A stretch of DNA of 64,000 bases from Chamaea fasciata. Lineage: Eukaryota > Chordata > Aves > Passeriformes > Sylviidae. The notes under the pieces were generated by a model. That model had not been told where the DNA came from and ran no database searches. It worked only from the letters and a program-made list of their open reading frames with translations. This document shows, piece by piece, positions 1-10,590 of the stretch; the first letter of the stretch is position 1, and the number at the start of each line of letters is the position of its first letter. The translations under genes and the position numbers were made by a program. The DNA lies in NCBI GenBank assembly GCA_029207755.1, contig JARCOQ010000007.1:41745656-41809655 (forward strand). Direction: 5' to 3'.

Positions 1-1476
1 AAAGTTTTCTCTTTTTCTGTATCATCATAAATAAATAGGAAGCTGTGCTAACTCTAATCAAAATATTGTAAAAAACAGTGCACTTATCCGATTCCTAGTG
101 ATATCACTGTCATTTTAATAAAATCTTAATAGTACTCTAACAGGAAGACATTCTTTTGAAAGTGAAGCAGTATGAGTAAACATACACATAATATTTGTGA
201 CTGTAGTACCTCCTAGCTCCATTTAAACATAATCAGGAAGAAATGAATACTTATGCAGCCTGAAAAGTGTCAAGTCTGTAGTATGTCATATTTTAATGGG
301 GAAAGCAAAGCTGGTGTCTGTAGCATCTGCACAGCCCAGCTGGGAATGATTTTACCTTTAAGCAGTCTCACACTTGGGATGCTGGTCTGGACTTGTGCTG
401 TTGCTGCACCACAGTGCAGGAGAAAAGAGGGGAGCAAGTCTGTCTTTGGAAGACTTCTGTCAGGGGATCAAAAGCAGTCCTCCCAGATATTTGTCAGGTG
501 GCAAGATAAGAATTCTGTTAGAGGAGAACCTGTCCTGCTAGATCCATCAGTCCAAGAGCGGTGAGGCGACTGCCACTGCTTGCTCCCAGGTTCTATTTGT
601 AGCGAGATGAAGACATGTTCTTGGCAGGCTCATTGCTAGAGTTCACATGCTTGCTCATGGATCTGCATTCTTTCCAGTCTCTGGCACCATGAACATCTGG
701 ACCTGTTGGCTCCATGGTCTGACTCCAGTCACAGCACTCATAGCCCTGTACACCATCATGCATAGAGAATAAAGGGCTCTCACCCAGGAAAGATATAGAA
801 TGGAATTTAATAAGAAGATGGGACAGGTTGCACTGATCAGATAAACATACTGATCTGCAACTATTTACATACCCAGCCCTTTTTATTCCCTTACCCCTAT
901 ATTTATTTTCCTACTCTTGCTCTTCCCAAAGTCACCTTAACTTCTCCCTTTTTGTGCCTTTGGTTTCTCCTCTAAACATCCCATAGTAGGTCTGACTGCA
1001 AAGTGCTTTTCCTTGACATTTCATGTGTGCCACCCTGTGCAGCAATCCCCTTAATCTAAAAGGTGATATCAAGAGCTGGTCCAGCTATCAGATAATGATG
1101 AGTGTCATGCAGGGACATGAACCAGTGGCTCTGCTGAAATAGCCCTGCAAGAGACCTGGACAGGGTTTTCATTGCTCAGGAGTCTGTGATTTGTGCTCCC
1201 ACCTGCTGCTGTGCCCTGTGCTCGTCTGGGCTTGTGCATATGGGTCTCTGTTGGGCTGCTGGCCCTGGATATTACCCAGGAAAATATTATTTGTGCTTCC
1301 CCTCCTGTTGTTGTCTCTCTGAGCTCCTTTATGGATGTGCAGGTGAGCTCTATTTCATAACACAACAAATTCCTCATCCCTGTGGCAACTACTACAAAGT
1401 GACCTCTTTTGTCTCATACTTTTTTGATTCAAGCCCATTCCAAGTCTCTAGTGGGAAAAATACCCTCTTGACTTAA
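1..1476. other. Unique non-coding stretch, no gene seen
   Basis: No convincing coding region on either strand. The part from about 600 to 1380 is somewhat less AT-rich than its surroundings and contains an AATAAA near 770 in a purine-rich setting. It has the texture of an old LTR or other decayed insert, but I could not find paired ends or a target-site duplication, so I leave it unassigned. The rest is ordinary AT-rich sequence. Confidence 0.5.
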
Positions 1477-1929
1477 TGTTGTAGTTTAGGAATGATATTC
1501 TCCAATTTAGTACTCCCACTGAAAAGAAAACCATGAACCATGCCCCTCTCTCCCCTTCAGTGGGAGACAAAAGGCAGAGATAATTTAAGAACCATTTATT
1601 GGAATCATCCATGAGATAAGAAAATGAACTGCAACAATACCAATAATGAAAAATGTACAAAGGGTGATTTACATGCAAAATACCCACCAAGCCTGGGACG
1701 ATGAACAACAATGGTAGGCAGACCCTTCAGCCACCATGCTTTCCCCATGACCAGAATGGAATACTCTTCCCAAAAGGGAGCGAAAAAGAATCCCTTTCCC
1801 TGCCCTGGCAATGAAATGAAATAGTATTGAATAATATTAGGACCTTGGCCATGCCCCCACAGCTCCAGGCTCCCCACCCTCATGGCTACTGCAAAAAAAT
1901 GAACCCTGTCCTTAACCCAAACCAGGACA
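1477..1929 (-). mobile_element. Solo endogenous-retrovirus LTR, minus strand
   Basis: Read on the minus strand, this 453-bp block starts TGTCCTGGTTTGGGTTAAGG and ends CTAAACTACAACA. That is the TG...CA architecture and terminal wording I associate with a large family of songbird LTRs. An AATAAA polyadenylation signal lies on the minus strand at 1595-1600, followed by a T-rich stretch and then a conserved-looking 11-bp inverted repeat (1513-1523 with 1556-1566). No retroviral gag, pol or env is adjacent, so it is a solo LTR left by recombination between two LTRs. The TATA region is not recognisable and no clean target-site duplication is visible, which points to age. The minus-strand open frames here are by-products of the LTR and not genes. 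Confidence 0.72.
1595..1600 (-). promoter_or_regulatory. LTR polyadenylation signal AATAAA (minus strand)
   Basis: AATAAA on the minus strand inside the solo LTR, about 118 bases before its 3' end. Its placement fits the R-region poly(A) signal of the element; whether it still works is unknown. Confidence 0.5.
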
Positions 1930-3682
1930 CATTTTCAACTCAGAGGTTGTTTGGTACCCCTGCAAAGTGAAGTAGTGCTTTTGAGCTTGTTTTACAAAGA
2001 TAGCAGCAGAATCCGTGCAATTATCAGTTGCAGTGGAGAGGATACGTCCCTTTTTGGGCTGGGTTCCACACGGACATCTTCTGTCTGGGTGAGAGAGAAA
2101 ATGTAAAGCAAATATGAGAAACTGCTCCACTTCACTGATGTCTAGACAATATGTCTTCTGTAGATTACGTGGTGTAATTAGTTGCCTGAACATTCTTTTT
2201 TTTTTTTTTTTCAAAGAACATTGGCACAAAACTGAAGACTCATGCCTCAGGATCTAGGAGGAAGCCAGTATTTTATATGCTATTAATTTTGTTTGCGAAC
2301 AACCCAGAGAGAGCTTCTCTAATGAGCCTTTAAATAGTTATAAAGACAAAAATCAATCAGCAAAAGCACTGCTTGTTATGTTGGGTGCCACCTGTTCTGT
2401 AAATTTAAGACCAAATCAGTGAGCTTTAAGGATCAGTGGATATTGGATGAGGAGTGACTGGTAAAGAGGTACTAGTGATTGCCATTACTGGGGGCAGAAC
2501 ACTGGGTTTAATGAGCACAGGCTTTTCACAGTGTCTTTAATCCTCCTTATCCAGACAGTGCCATCAAGATTAAGGTTTTGCTGTGGCGTAATTGGTTTGA
2601 GAAATCCTAAACTATGGTTTGCTATATCACAAGGTCCCTGAATCCCAGAATATTTCATCAGGGGCCACAGATCTGGGCTACAAACACAAGTCAGTGTTTG
2701 CTAGAATTCAGCTGGGCCCAGCTGTTAGTTAACAGCAGTCAGCCTTCATCTTCCACCTAATACTGTCCCATGCTTTGAAAGTCTCAATTCTGCATCTTCA
2801 GTTTCAGCACACAGGGAGAAACGTCAGTATGGAGAGATGGCAATGATGAAAGCAGAGCTTGACAGAATGTGTTCTGTGTTATTTTACCTAAATTGCTGTG
2901 GTGAAACCTAACAAGAAAGAAAACTAACCTTGGAAACTCAGCTGTCATCTGTCAGAAATCAGTGACCCACTCTTGAAAAACAGCTCTTCTGGTTTACTGG
3001 CTATCATTCCTACCCCAGCAGCTTTTCTTGATTCATTTTGATGTTTGAAAAGATTATCTTTGTGGTTTTTTGTACATTTGTATATATGTAATTTTCAATT
3101 CCTGTAGCCTCTCACCCCTTCTGTGTGATTATAACTAAAAAAGAGAACTGTTTTGAAGGTCAAAACAAACCATACCAATCATCCTGTCAGTCACTAAGAT
3201 AGATACCCATTACTTAATGTTAGAAATGCTAATTAAATATTGGGATCCTGGATGCTGTAACAAAGATTATGAAATATGATAAGTTTGAGGTAGGTTTGTT
3301 AAAATTTTTTTTATATTTTATTTTTAGAGGAGGAAGATACTGTCAGTGAAGCTTGGAGTAACCTAGGAAGAAGTCTTGTGATGCTAGGTTTTGTTTAATG
3401 ATACATTGATTTAACTAATTGTGGTCAGCAACAGTTCTCTCTTATCCACCAGTTGTTATATTATCAGCTTCCTTTCTCATGTCTGGGGAAAACAGTCTTG
3501 TTTCCTTTTTTCCTTTTCTATTGCAATATTTGCAGGATCTGAGCCAGGATGCCTGGGGAAAACAAGAAAGGCTTTGATAGAAAAATGTGTAAGCACCTCA
3601 TTTTGTTATTTTGGCCACTTTCATTGTATAAATTGATTTGTGTTCTTTTCAGATCTGCTGTCATCACTTGCACTTTGCTCAG
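1930..3682. other. Unique non-coding stretch with a T run and a short palindrome
   Basis: Nothing recognisable as a gene. A 16-nt T run is at 2196-2211. A 16-bp perfect palindrome at 2709-2724 overlaps a second inverted repeat reaching 2736. The remainder is AT-rich unique sequence. Confidence 0.6.
2196..2211. repeat. Poly-T run (16 nt)
   Basis: Sixteen consecutive T between ordinary unique flanks. No element is recognisable on its 5' or 3' side. Confidence 0.9.
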
Positions 3683-3843
3683 TGTTTTGGTTTAACCCCT
3701 GTAGGTGGTTAAGAAGCACACAGCTGCTCTCACTCTCTGCCTGCCTGTGTATTATGAGCACTGTTTTGCTCTCAAATCCAAAACATGGCACTGTGTGTGT
3801 TGCTCTGAAGAAAATTAACTCGCTCTCAGCCAGATTCAGTACA
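3683..3843 (-). mobile_element. Internally deleted solo LTR, minus strand
   Basis: Both ends of a songbird-type LTR are present on the minus strand but the middle is missing, leaving only 161 bp where relatives are several hundred. The left end in window orientation (TGTTTTGGTTTAACCCC) corresponds to the LTR 3' terminus. The right part (AAAACATGGCACTG, then GAAGAAAATTAACTC, ending GTACA) corresponds to the LTR 5' terminus, and it resembles the opposite strand of the first part of the LTR at 27104. It is flanked by CTCAG (3678-3682) and CTTAG (3844-3848), a 5-bp target-site duplication with one substitution. The TATA and polyadenylation regions lie in the deleted part, so it cannot act as a full LTR promoter. 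Confidence 0.75.
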
Positions 3844-6084
3844 CTTAGGAAAAGAACATATCCCTGAAAGCTTGTGAACATTTTGATATAGAACTTAAAA
3901 GGCAATGCTTTTGCTGCCATACACTGAAATAGAGGGCTAGAGGTAGACTGAAACAATGTCATTTATGGTGTCCAGCCATCAAGTATTTGGTAATTTCTTT
4001 TTCCATTTCACTGATTTTCTTCTTCGACACAAGGGACTAAGTTTGAGCAAACTTGCTGTGCAAGAGGTAGCACCAGGGAGCTGTGTAAGAATATGAAATA
4101 TGTTGTTTCCAGGATTAAGATGTCAGGCTGTTGACTATCTTAAAATCAAATAGAGATTTCTGCTATCTTCTGCTCCTTTCACCAAAGGTGATTCTTGAGA
4201 TTCCAGGGCCAAGAAGACAGTTGTTGCCTTCTTGCTTCTTTTGTGCAAAGGAAGTACAATATGTGGGAGGCCTTGATGGCAGAAGAAACCTGACCAAGGT
4301 GCCACAGATGTGTCTGGTCAGTGGTGAAGATTCATTATATCATCATGAATAATTTTCTACCTAGTGGAAAATGCAATATGCTGAGCATTTTCATTCTGAA
4401 TGTGAAAAGTTAGAAAGCCTGAGTGAAGTTCTCAAGTAATTTTCCCAGTTAAATATCTTTTTGATTATGGTCACTTCAGTGACTGCTGTATTAAACAGTC
4501 ATGTGAGCTCACTTCACTATGGAAAAATAACTTCTTCGTTTTGGTGGATTTCCCAGTGTCCAGGACTAACTATGAACTGGAAATCAAATCACCAGGTAGA
4601 TTTTTAATCATCTAAGGACATTTCATTATTTTTGTTTGCTCATAAAATTGGAGTACAGAATCACCAGGAGACTTGAAACAAAACAGGGAAGTTATTATGT
4701 TAATTACCTGTTAATGCAAGAGTAGGTTCAGGTAAGGGTTTAATTGTATATTAATGAACTGCTAGCATTCTGACATCATTTGGATTAGTGTGTTTTCTGT
4801 TCCCCTTTTTCTTGTAGGGGAATTGTATTTGACATTATTCAGCCCACTGTTTTGAACTGGTAAGGAAAAGAGGAAACGTAAATGGTATTGCTTTTGACTC
4901 ACATGAGCATCTTTCAGGTTTCAAGCTGTTGCTACTTTACCAAGCTGCTAAACAAAGCAGTTACACAATTTAAAGTTGCAGTCTTCCATCTAGCATGGTT
5001 CTACTCCTGAATTTGTGGAGTTTAGTTCTTAGTTTCAAGAGGAGAGACAGTATTTGCCTAATGGTTCTACTGAAGCAAAACCACCAGCCTTTCTCACCTG
5101 AGTTGGGAAAAGATGTCATACGTTTGATATTTCATGGTCCCAAAACCGAAGTCCATTTGCAGGTATGTGGAGTGTTCTAGATAATGAACAGATTCCCTGC
5201 ATTGTAGTTGACATGTGTAGTTTATAATGGTATAGGTTCTAATTTGAACAAAGTGCGTTTGCACATTCAGTGCAAGAGGAAAAACTGCCTCGTGCAAATG
5301 TTGCTGGAGTTTCATCATTCCCGTTAAAAGACAGAAATAATATAAAAATATTTTAATGCAAAGAGGCCCCTGGTAAGAGGTATAGAAGTGGGGGAGGTTT
5401 TTTCCTTGTAGGCTTGTACAAAGTTTTTGCTTAGTAGGATAGTGAATGAAGCCAGGAGGTTGTAAGGGCTCTTACAGATTAAATATTTATTGCTGCTTTT
5501 ATGTAGCCAGTTCAACTGTAAAAGATGCCATCAAACATCATTTGGCAACTCTGAACTTTAATGCAAGATGGTAGAAGCATATTTGTAGAGGCCTACAGAG
5601 ATTTTTAGAGGTCAGTACCCAGTTAGCCAAATCATACACTAGTTGTTACCATTACACTGTAACTTTAATTGCATATACCCCAATCAGGTTGTTACCTTAG
5701 TCCGTTCTGCCACCAGATTGAGTTCTCCCATAAATATACCAATCACAGTCCTAGAATTGCTAAAATATTGATGCTACAAGTGTGGATAACATCACTTTTT
5801 TGTGCTGGAGAGAAACTTCCCTCATTTAGTTCTGTGCTTTAAAAAGAATGAAAGATTGTTACTTCCAATTTATTACATTTTTCTGCTTAGGATAATTTTA
5901 GATTAAAGGAAACTTGCTTCTAAATTATTATTGCTACTGAAAGCAGCACCAATAAAATTGACCACTTCTTGTTGTAATAGAGGTTTATAATATTTCACTC
6001 ACTAGTCACACTTCAATTTATTTCAAGCATGATAGAATGCAATAGAGAAGGTGGAGCAGCATAGAAGCATTTAAAAATGCACAA
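3844..6084. other. Unique non-coding stretch
   Basis: No supportable gene. Several short open segments end at splice-donor-like words, for example CAG|GTATGT at 5163-5164 and CAG|GTAGAT near 4595, but none encodes a recognisable domain. No repeats are recognised. Confidence 0.55.
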
Positions 6085-6162
6085 CCTTTTCTCTCTCACT
6101 TTTTTCTTCTTCTTTTTTTTTTTTTTTTTTTTTTTTTTTTCCCTTTCTTTTCTTTTCTGCAG
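6085..6162 (+). repeat. Long polypyrimidine tract with 28-nt T run
   Basis: About 75 bases of almost pure C/T, including T at 6113-6140, ending in CTGCAG at 6157-6162. It has the form of an exaggerated 3' splice-site tract on the plus strand. On the minus strand it would be a purine or A-rich tail, but no retrotransposed body is recognisable upstream of it. Confidence 0.8.
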
Positions 6163-8616
6163 CACAATGATATTTTTCAGGGAATGCTGTATCCATCAGG
6201 GCTGCATAGAAAGAATTGTTTGTAAGCCCAACTGTCCATGTGTTTATGCTGGGAATGCCAGTACCCAGTTCAAGCAAACTTTCCTGCCTCTGGTGTACGC
6301 CATGCGTGTCTTAGAGAGGGGGCTGAGCACCATCTCGTGGTGCAGCTGGAGATTTTGTAGTGTCCTCTCAGTTCATGTGCTGAGCAGCTTAAATACATCT
6401 CCAAAATGATATGATCATTTTGCGTTTGCTCTGTTATTGTTTTCTACCTGTGGAAGGCTTGAAGGAATGTTCAGAGAGCTTTGTAGAAAGCAGCAAAGAT
6501 GAAGATTCAGTTCACTGGCAGAGCTGTGTGAGATTTGAATGGAAACAGGTGCTTGACAGTAGCACTGGGCTACCATACCTTTTATGCTCTATAGGAAGCA
6601 AGTAACTGGCAAAGTGTGGACTGTACCATAGGCCAGCACAGAAAACAACTGTGTGCTCTGCTTCCTTGGAGTAACTCCTTTTGCCTCAGATGAAAACAAC
6701 TGATGCCATGAAGCTGAAGCTTTGTGCCTTAAATGCTATAAACACAAAAATGGAGACTGAAGGGACTGCAAGGCTGTAGCAGAAACTACTGTTCTGTGTC
6801 TCTGACAGCTGTACCAAATAAGGTTATCCTAACTTCAGTATTCTTTCCTAGAGCTTGCATCCACATACTGTGGACACTGTACCGCATTTAAAACGTTTGT
6901 TTCTGCCATCTGCATCTGATTCCAAAAGTAGGGTTCAGGAAAGCTAGTGATAACTAAGATCAGGCTTGATGTAATAAGAAAAGTATGCATATATAAGTAT
7001 GCACAGAACATCCTTAACAAAATATATCAGTTGGAATACCTATAGAAATGTTTAATACGTCCTGAGGTTGGAAATTTCATGGAATACTTATGGAACTGAA
7101 GTGTTTTATAATAATTCATACAGAAATGTGGATAATCCTTCATAATAGGAACAGCCAAGTGTGGAAGTGGGCTTCCACTAGGCTAAGAAGGTGCAGAAAA
7201 TATTTATTAAACCTGGTTATATTGTCATAGCTGATATTCAGTCATTCCTGACCAGGCATGAATTCAGAAAGGACTTTCCTTGATGAAGCTGTAGAAATCC
7301 AGGGCAGCACATGGAAGACATGATGTTGCTTTAAAGCCAAATGCTCAGCTGAAGCAGCCGGAACCTCTCTGAGACTTCTGAGGAGGAGTAATTAAATACA
7401 TATGAAGTACATTTTAAGCTAACATTGGAACTGCATCTGATGTTCATTTCATAACAAAACCCCCTGACTTTAAATTTCTAAAAGATCTTGTGCTTTTCTT
7501 TAACAAATTTCAGTCTGATACTTTTTGAGCTGAGCCAAGATAAACTTGAGAAATAAGTGTGTTTCATCATTGCATAGAGAGTGACTCTGGCAAGGGAGTT
7601 ATTGAAAAACAGGACAAAAAACTTGGGCTCTGGAATTTGTTTAGGGAGCTGAAGGGCTGGAGAATGTTTCCTATCAAATTGCTAAGTGTGAATGTAGAAG
7701 GTGGAGTGTGGGAAAATGTTACTCTGAGTGCCAGCCACCTCCCTCACTATGGGTAATAGAAAAGTAAAAGATACTCTCCTGTTTCAGGTAAATTTTGATG
7801 CATCTTAAGGAAATATATCTTCCTGATTTTGAGAGTGGTAATTTTCTGCTTTGCCCTTCCAAGAAAAGCCTTTTTGTCCAATTCACCTGAATGGAGTTAA
7901 AATACAAATCAATTCCTCTTTCTTTCACCACTCTTTATAGTTTTCAAATGTCAATTATTTCTGTATTGTACAGGGAAAAGAGCCAGCTTTCTGTCATTCT
8001 GATTGTTGAAACTATGATTTTCAGTAGTCCATTAGGAGATTATTAAGATATTTTTCTACTTTAGCTCTATTTTGCAGAGGTGCTGAGTATAGTCAACCCC
8101 TGTCAAATTTCACAGGATTTTAGAGGTTCAGCATTTGTGAAGAATTAAATCTTAAGGCCTTAAGAGGTCTACCCCCAAATACTGTTGGGAAATTTTCAGA
8201 ACTGAACGTATGAAAAATTAGAGCTTCTGTATATTTTTTTCTGTCGTGGCATAAATGAAGTAAATCCAAGTTCTTGGTACAGGTATGTCTTCATGTTGGA
8301 ACACTTGATGCATAATTCAAACACGGTGTTCTGAATGATTTAGGTCTGAGAAGACTGAGGATCTCAGTCACTTGGCTTTGAATGCAAAACTGTGTGTTTT
8401 AATGTGCTACAGATTTACCTCTGGGGACCTGTATCATGTTGAGACTCCAAGGGTAAACATGAACATGTTTTCATGTAAGATTTCTGCTTTTGCTTTTTCT
8501 GACCAGAAATGTAACAGAAACATCACTTTTCTGAGAGCTTTGGAAATATAGGAAAACAGAGATACCTGTAGAACTGCAGTTCAGGAGGGATGAGTAGTAC
8601 AATGTTTTAACCCTTT

Positions 8617-8618
<2 letters not shown>
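6163..8618. other. Unique non-coding stretch
   Basis: No supportable gene. It contains a possible exon right after the pyrimidine tract (6163-6221), a self-complementary CTCF-like word at 6327-6343, and an AG|GT juxtaposition preceded by pyrimidines at 7787/7788. These are listed as observations only. Confidence 0.55.

Positions 8619-8666
<48 letters not shown>
8619..8666. repeat. Poly-T run (48 nt)
   Basis: Forty-eight uninterrupted T, preceded by CCCTTTTC. If this were the poly-A tail of a minus-strand retrocopy, the body would lie to the right (8667 onward read in reverse), but nothing there is recognised as an mRNA or LINE end. The length is prone to slippage and sequencing error. Confidence 0.9.
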
Positions 8667-8667
<1 letters not shown>

Positions 8668-10416
8668 GAGGAACAGTAATTTGAAAATAGGCAAAGACAT
8701 TGCTTTTTTTTGGCATCTCTTTTTTGGTCATAGCACCAAAAGAATATTTGATTCTGTTTCATAGTGAGTTAATGTTTGTGCCTAAAATTAAAAATCTTTT
8801 CTGAGAAGTTCTTAGGAATATTTTTATCTTTAGAGTATTATACTGATGCTGATGATTTAATACTTACAAGGCTGCAATAGGGGTGGAATTATTATCACCA
8901 TGGAATTAGTGAAGGACAGAATGTGCAGAAACAGTAGCAGTGATATTATGGGCTTTCAACCCTGCCCAAACATGGTACCATTATTCAAGCACTTCTGACA
9001 GTGATGGAGAGCTTTGTTGCAGCCATTCAGTCCTGGTGCTACTCAACAAGTTTTAGTAGAGAGGGAAGTATGAGCAAAAAGAAAGATTATGCATTCTTAC
9101 TCTTGTTTCCTTACAACAGAGGAATCCATCTTCTACTTTTGTATGAAGGATATGTGACTGAATTTATTGCCAGTGCACTTTTTGGAAACCTGCAGGCTGC
9201 ATACTGGTTGAAAGAAGAGTGCTTAGCTGCTAACTACAGGTATACCTGAAACTCATCAGTTAGGGATAAAACACTACCCATGAAATGTGAACACCGTGAT
9301 TTGCATCGGTACTGAATGAAATCTCACATTCAGTCTCAGGTGACAACAGTTTCAGATCTTTGGCTTCGAAGGAAACCTGCACAGATTTTTCAAGGGCAGA
9401 GGAAAATCTAGGAACAAATTTTCCAAGAGCGTTGAAACCACATTTCAAAATCAGCACTTTCTGAAGAAAATGATCTGAAGAATTAACAAAATCACTGGTA
9501 TACACTTTCTCTGGCTGCAAACACAGAGGTGAAACAAACTCAAACCCTAACTTCTAAGCATCAGAGACTGTAGGGAAGTTTGAGTCTGTTCTTATTGAGT
9601 GTAGAAAATGTCACAATGGAAAATCAGGTGGTGATTAGTGTTATACATTGTTCTGGTTACTCTTAGTTTGTAAGAATTCTATTATTGAATAGGTCATAAA
9701 GGTTCATTGTGCTGTGGAACTCTTGATCTAAAGAGAAAGATATTTCTAAATCACTTTAATCACCAGTCCACGTCATCAATTCTGTTCCTGTTTGTTTGGT
9801 CCATACTTCAAACTTATTTTCTTTGAGTACTGGGAATTCTATCTATAGCTTCTAGAACTTCCACAGTGGCTAGGGACAGAGCCTAGCATCCCCATTCCTA
9901 CCTCACTTCCACAGTCTTCTGCTGTGGCCAGCTCCTGTGTGTTCACAGACAAGAGAGACCAGAATGCTTGTATATGAAAAGGATAAGGAAGTTTTGATAG
10001 GTGAACTAATTTACATCCATAACCTGATTGTTACTTAATATCAGAGAATACCAGTATGTTGTCATAATGGACAGGTAGTCTATCCTTGCTTTGATAAAAA
10101 CATCATCTTGGTACCTTCAAAGCAAAGCATAGTACTACTTCTGTTTTGATATTAAGTGCTTCAGGTCTGTATGAAGAAAATCCTAGTTCCAGTTCTTGCT
10201 GATAGGAATAGTATCTAGGTATGGATAGCCATATATTTTACAGGATGGCTTAGAGACAGAATCTGCTCTGAAGATTTTATTGTCCAAATGTCTTCAAGGA
10301 TAAAAGGCATAAGAGGGAGTGTATGAGCATTCACATTTAGACTAATTATTAAATTAAGCAGTGTTTAGTTTGTTGTCACTACTCAGTGAAGAGGACTATG
10401 ATTTTCCAGAGAATGG
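8667..10416. other. Unique non-coding stretch with one exon-like segment
   Basis: AT-rich unique sequence. It contains the best exon-shaped segment of the window (9120-9239), described separately. Nothing else is recognised. Confidence 0.5.
9120..9239 (+). other. Candidate 120-nt exon, unidentified
   Basis: A pyrimidine-rich stretch ending TTTCCTTACAACAG precedes this segment, and CAG|GTATAC follows it, so both splice-site words are present. One reading frame stays open for 39 full codons, with one extra base at the start and two at the end, giving a frame-preserving exon of symmetrical phase. The peptide is hydrophobic and aromatic (LLLLYEGYVTEF, then ALFGNLQAAYWLKEE), a little like a membrane segment, but I match it to no family. 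Open segments of this size also occur by chance in AT-rich non-coding DNA. No partner exons are identified. Confidence 0.12.
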
Positions 10417-10540
10417 TTTGAAGCTGGAAGCTGTCAGCCTCCTCCTGCGGGCAGTTTGGAGCCACCTGCCCCTCCTGGTGATTGTCGGGAGCATTGCCTG
10501 ATCGAGACTTCTTAAATCAACACCACCACACAGTCCCCAG
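10417..10540. other. Short GC-richer block of unknown origin
   Basis: This segment is clearly richer in G and C than its surroundings, contains several CpG (CTGCGGGC, TGTCGGG, GATCGAG) and abuts an AAT/AAC microsatellite. The combination suggests an inserted element whose tail or LTR-like A/T repeat expanded, but no family is recognised. Confidence 0.25.
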
Positions 10541-10590
10541 ATAATAATAATAGTAATAATGATAGTAATAACAACAACAACAATATAATA
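10541..10590. repeat. Imperfect AAT/AAC microsatellite
   Basis: AATAATAATAGTAATAATGA followed by GTAATAACAACAACAACAAT: trinucleotide repeats with interruptions, switching from AAT to AAC units. Confidence 0.85.
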
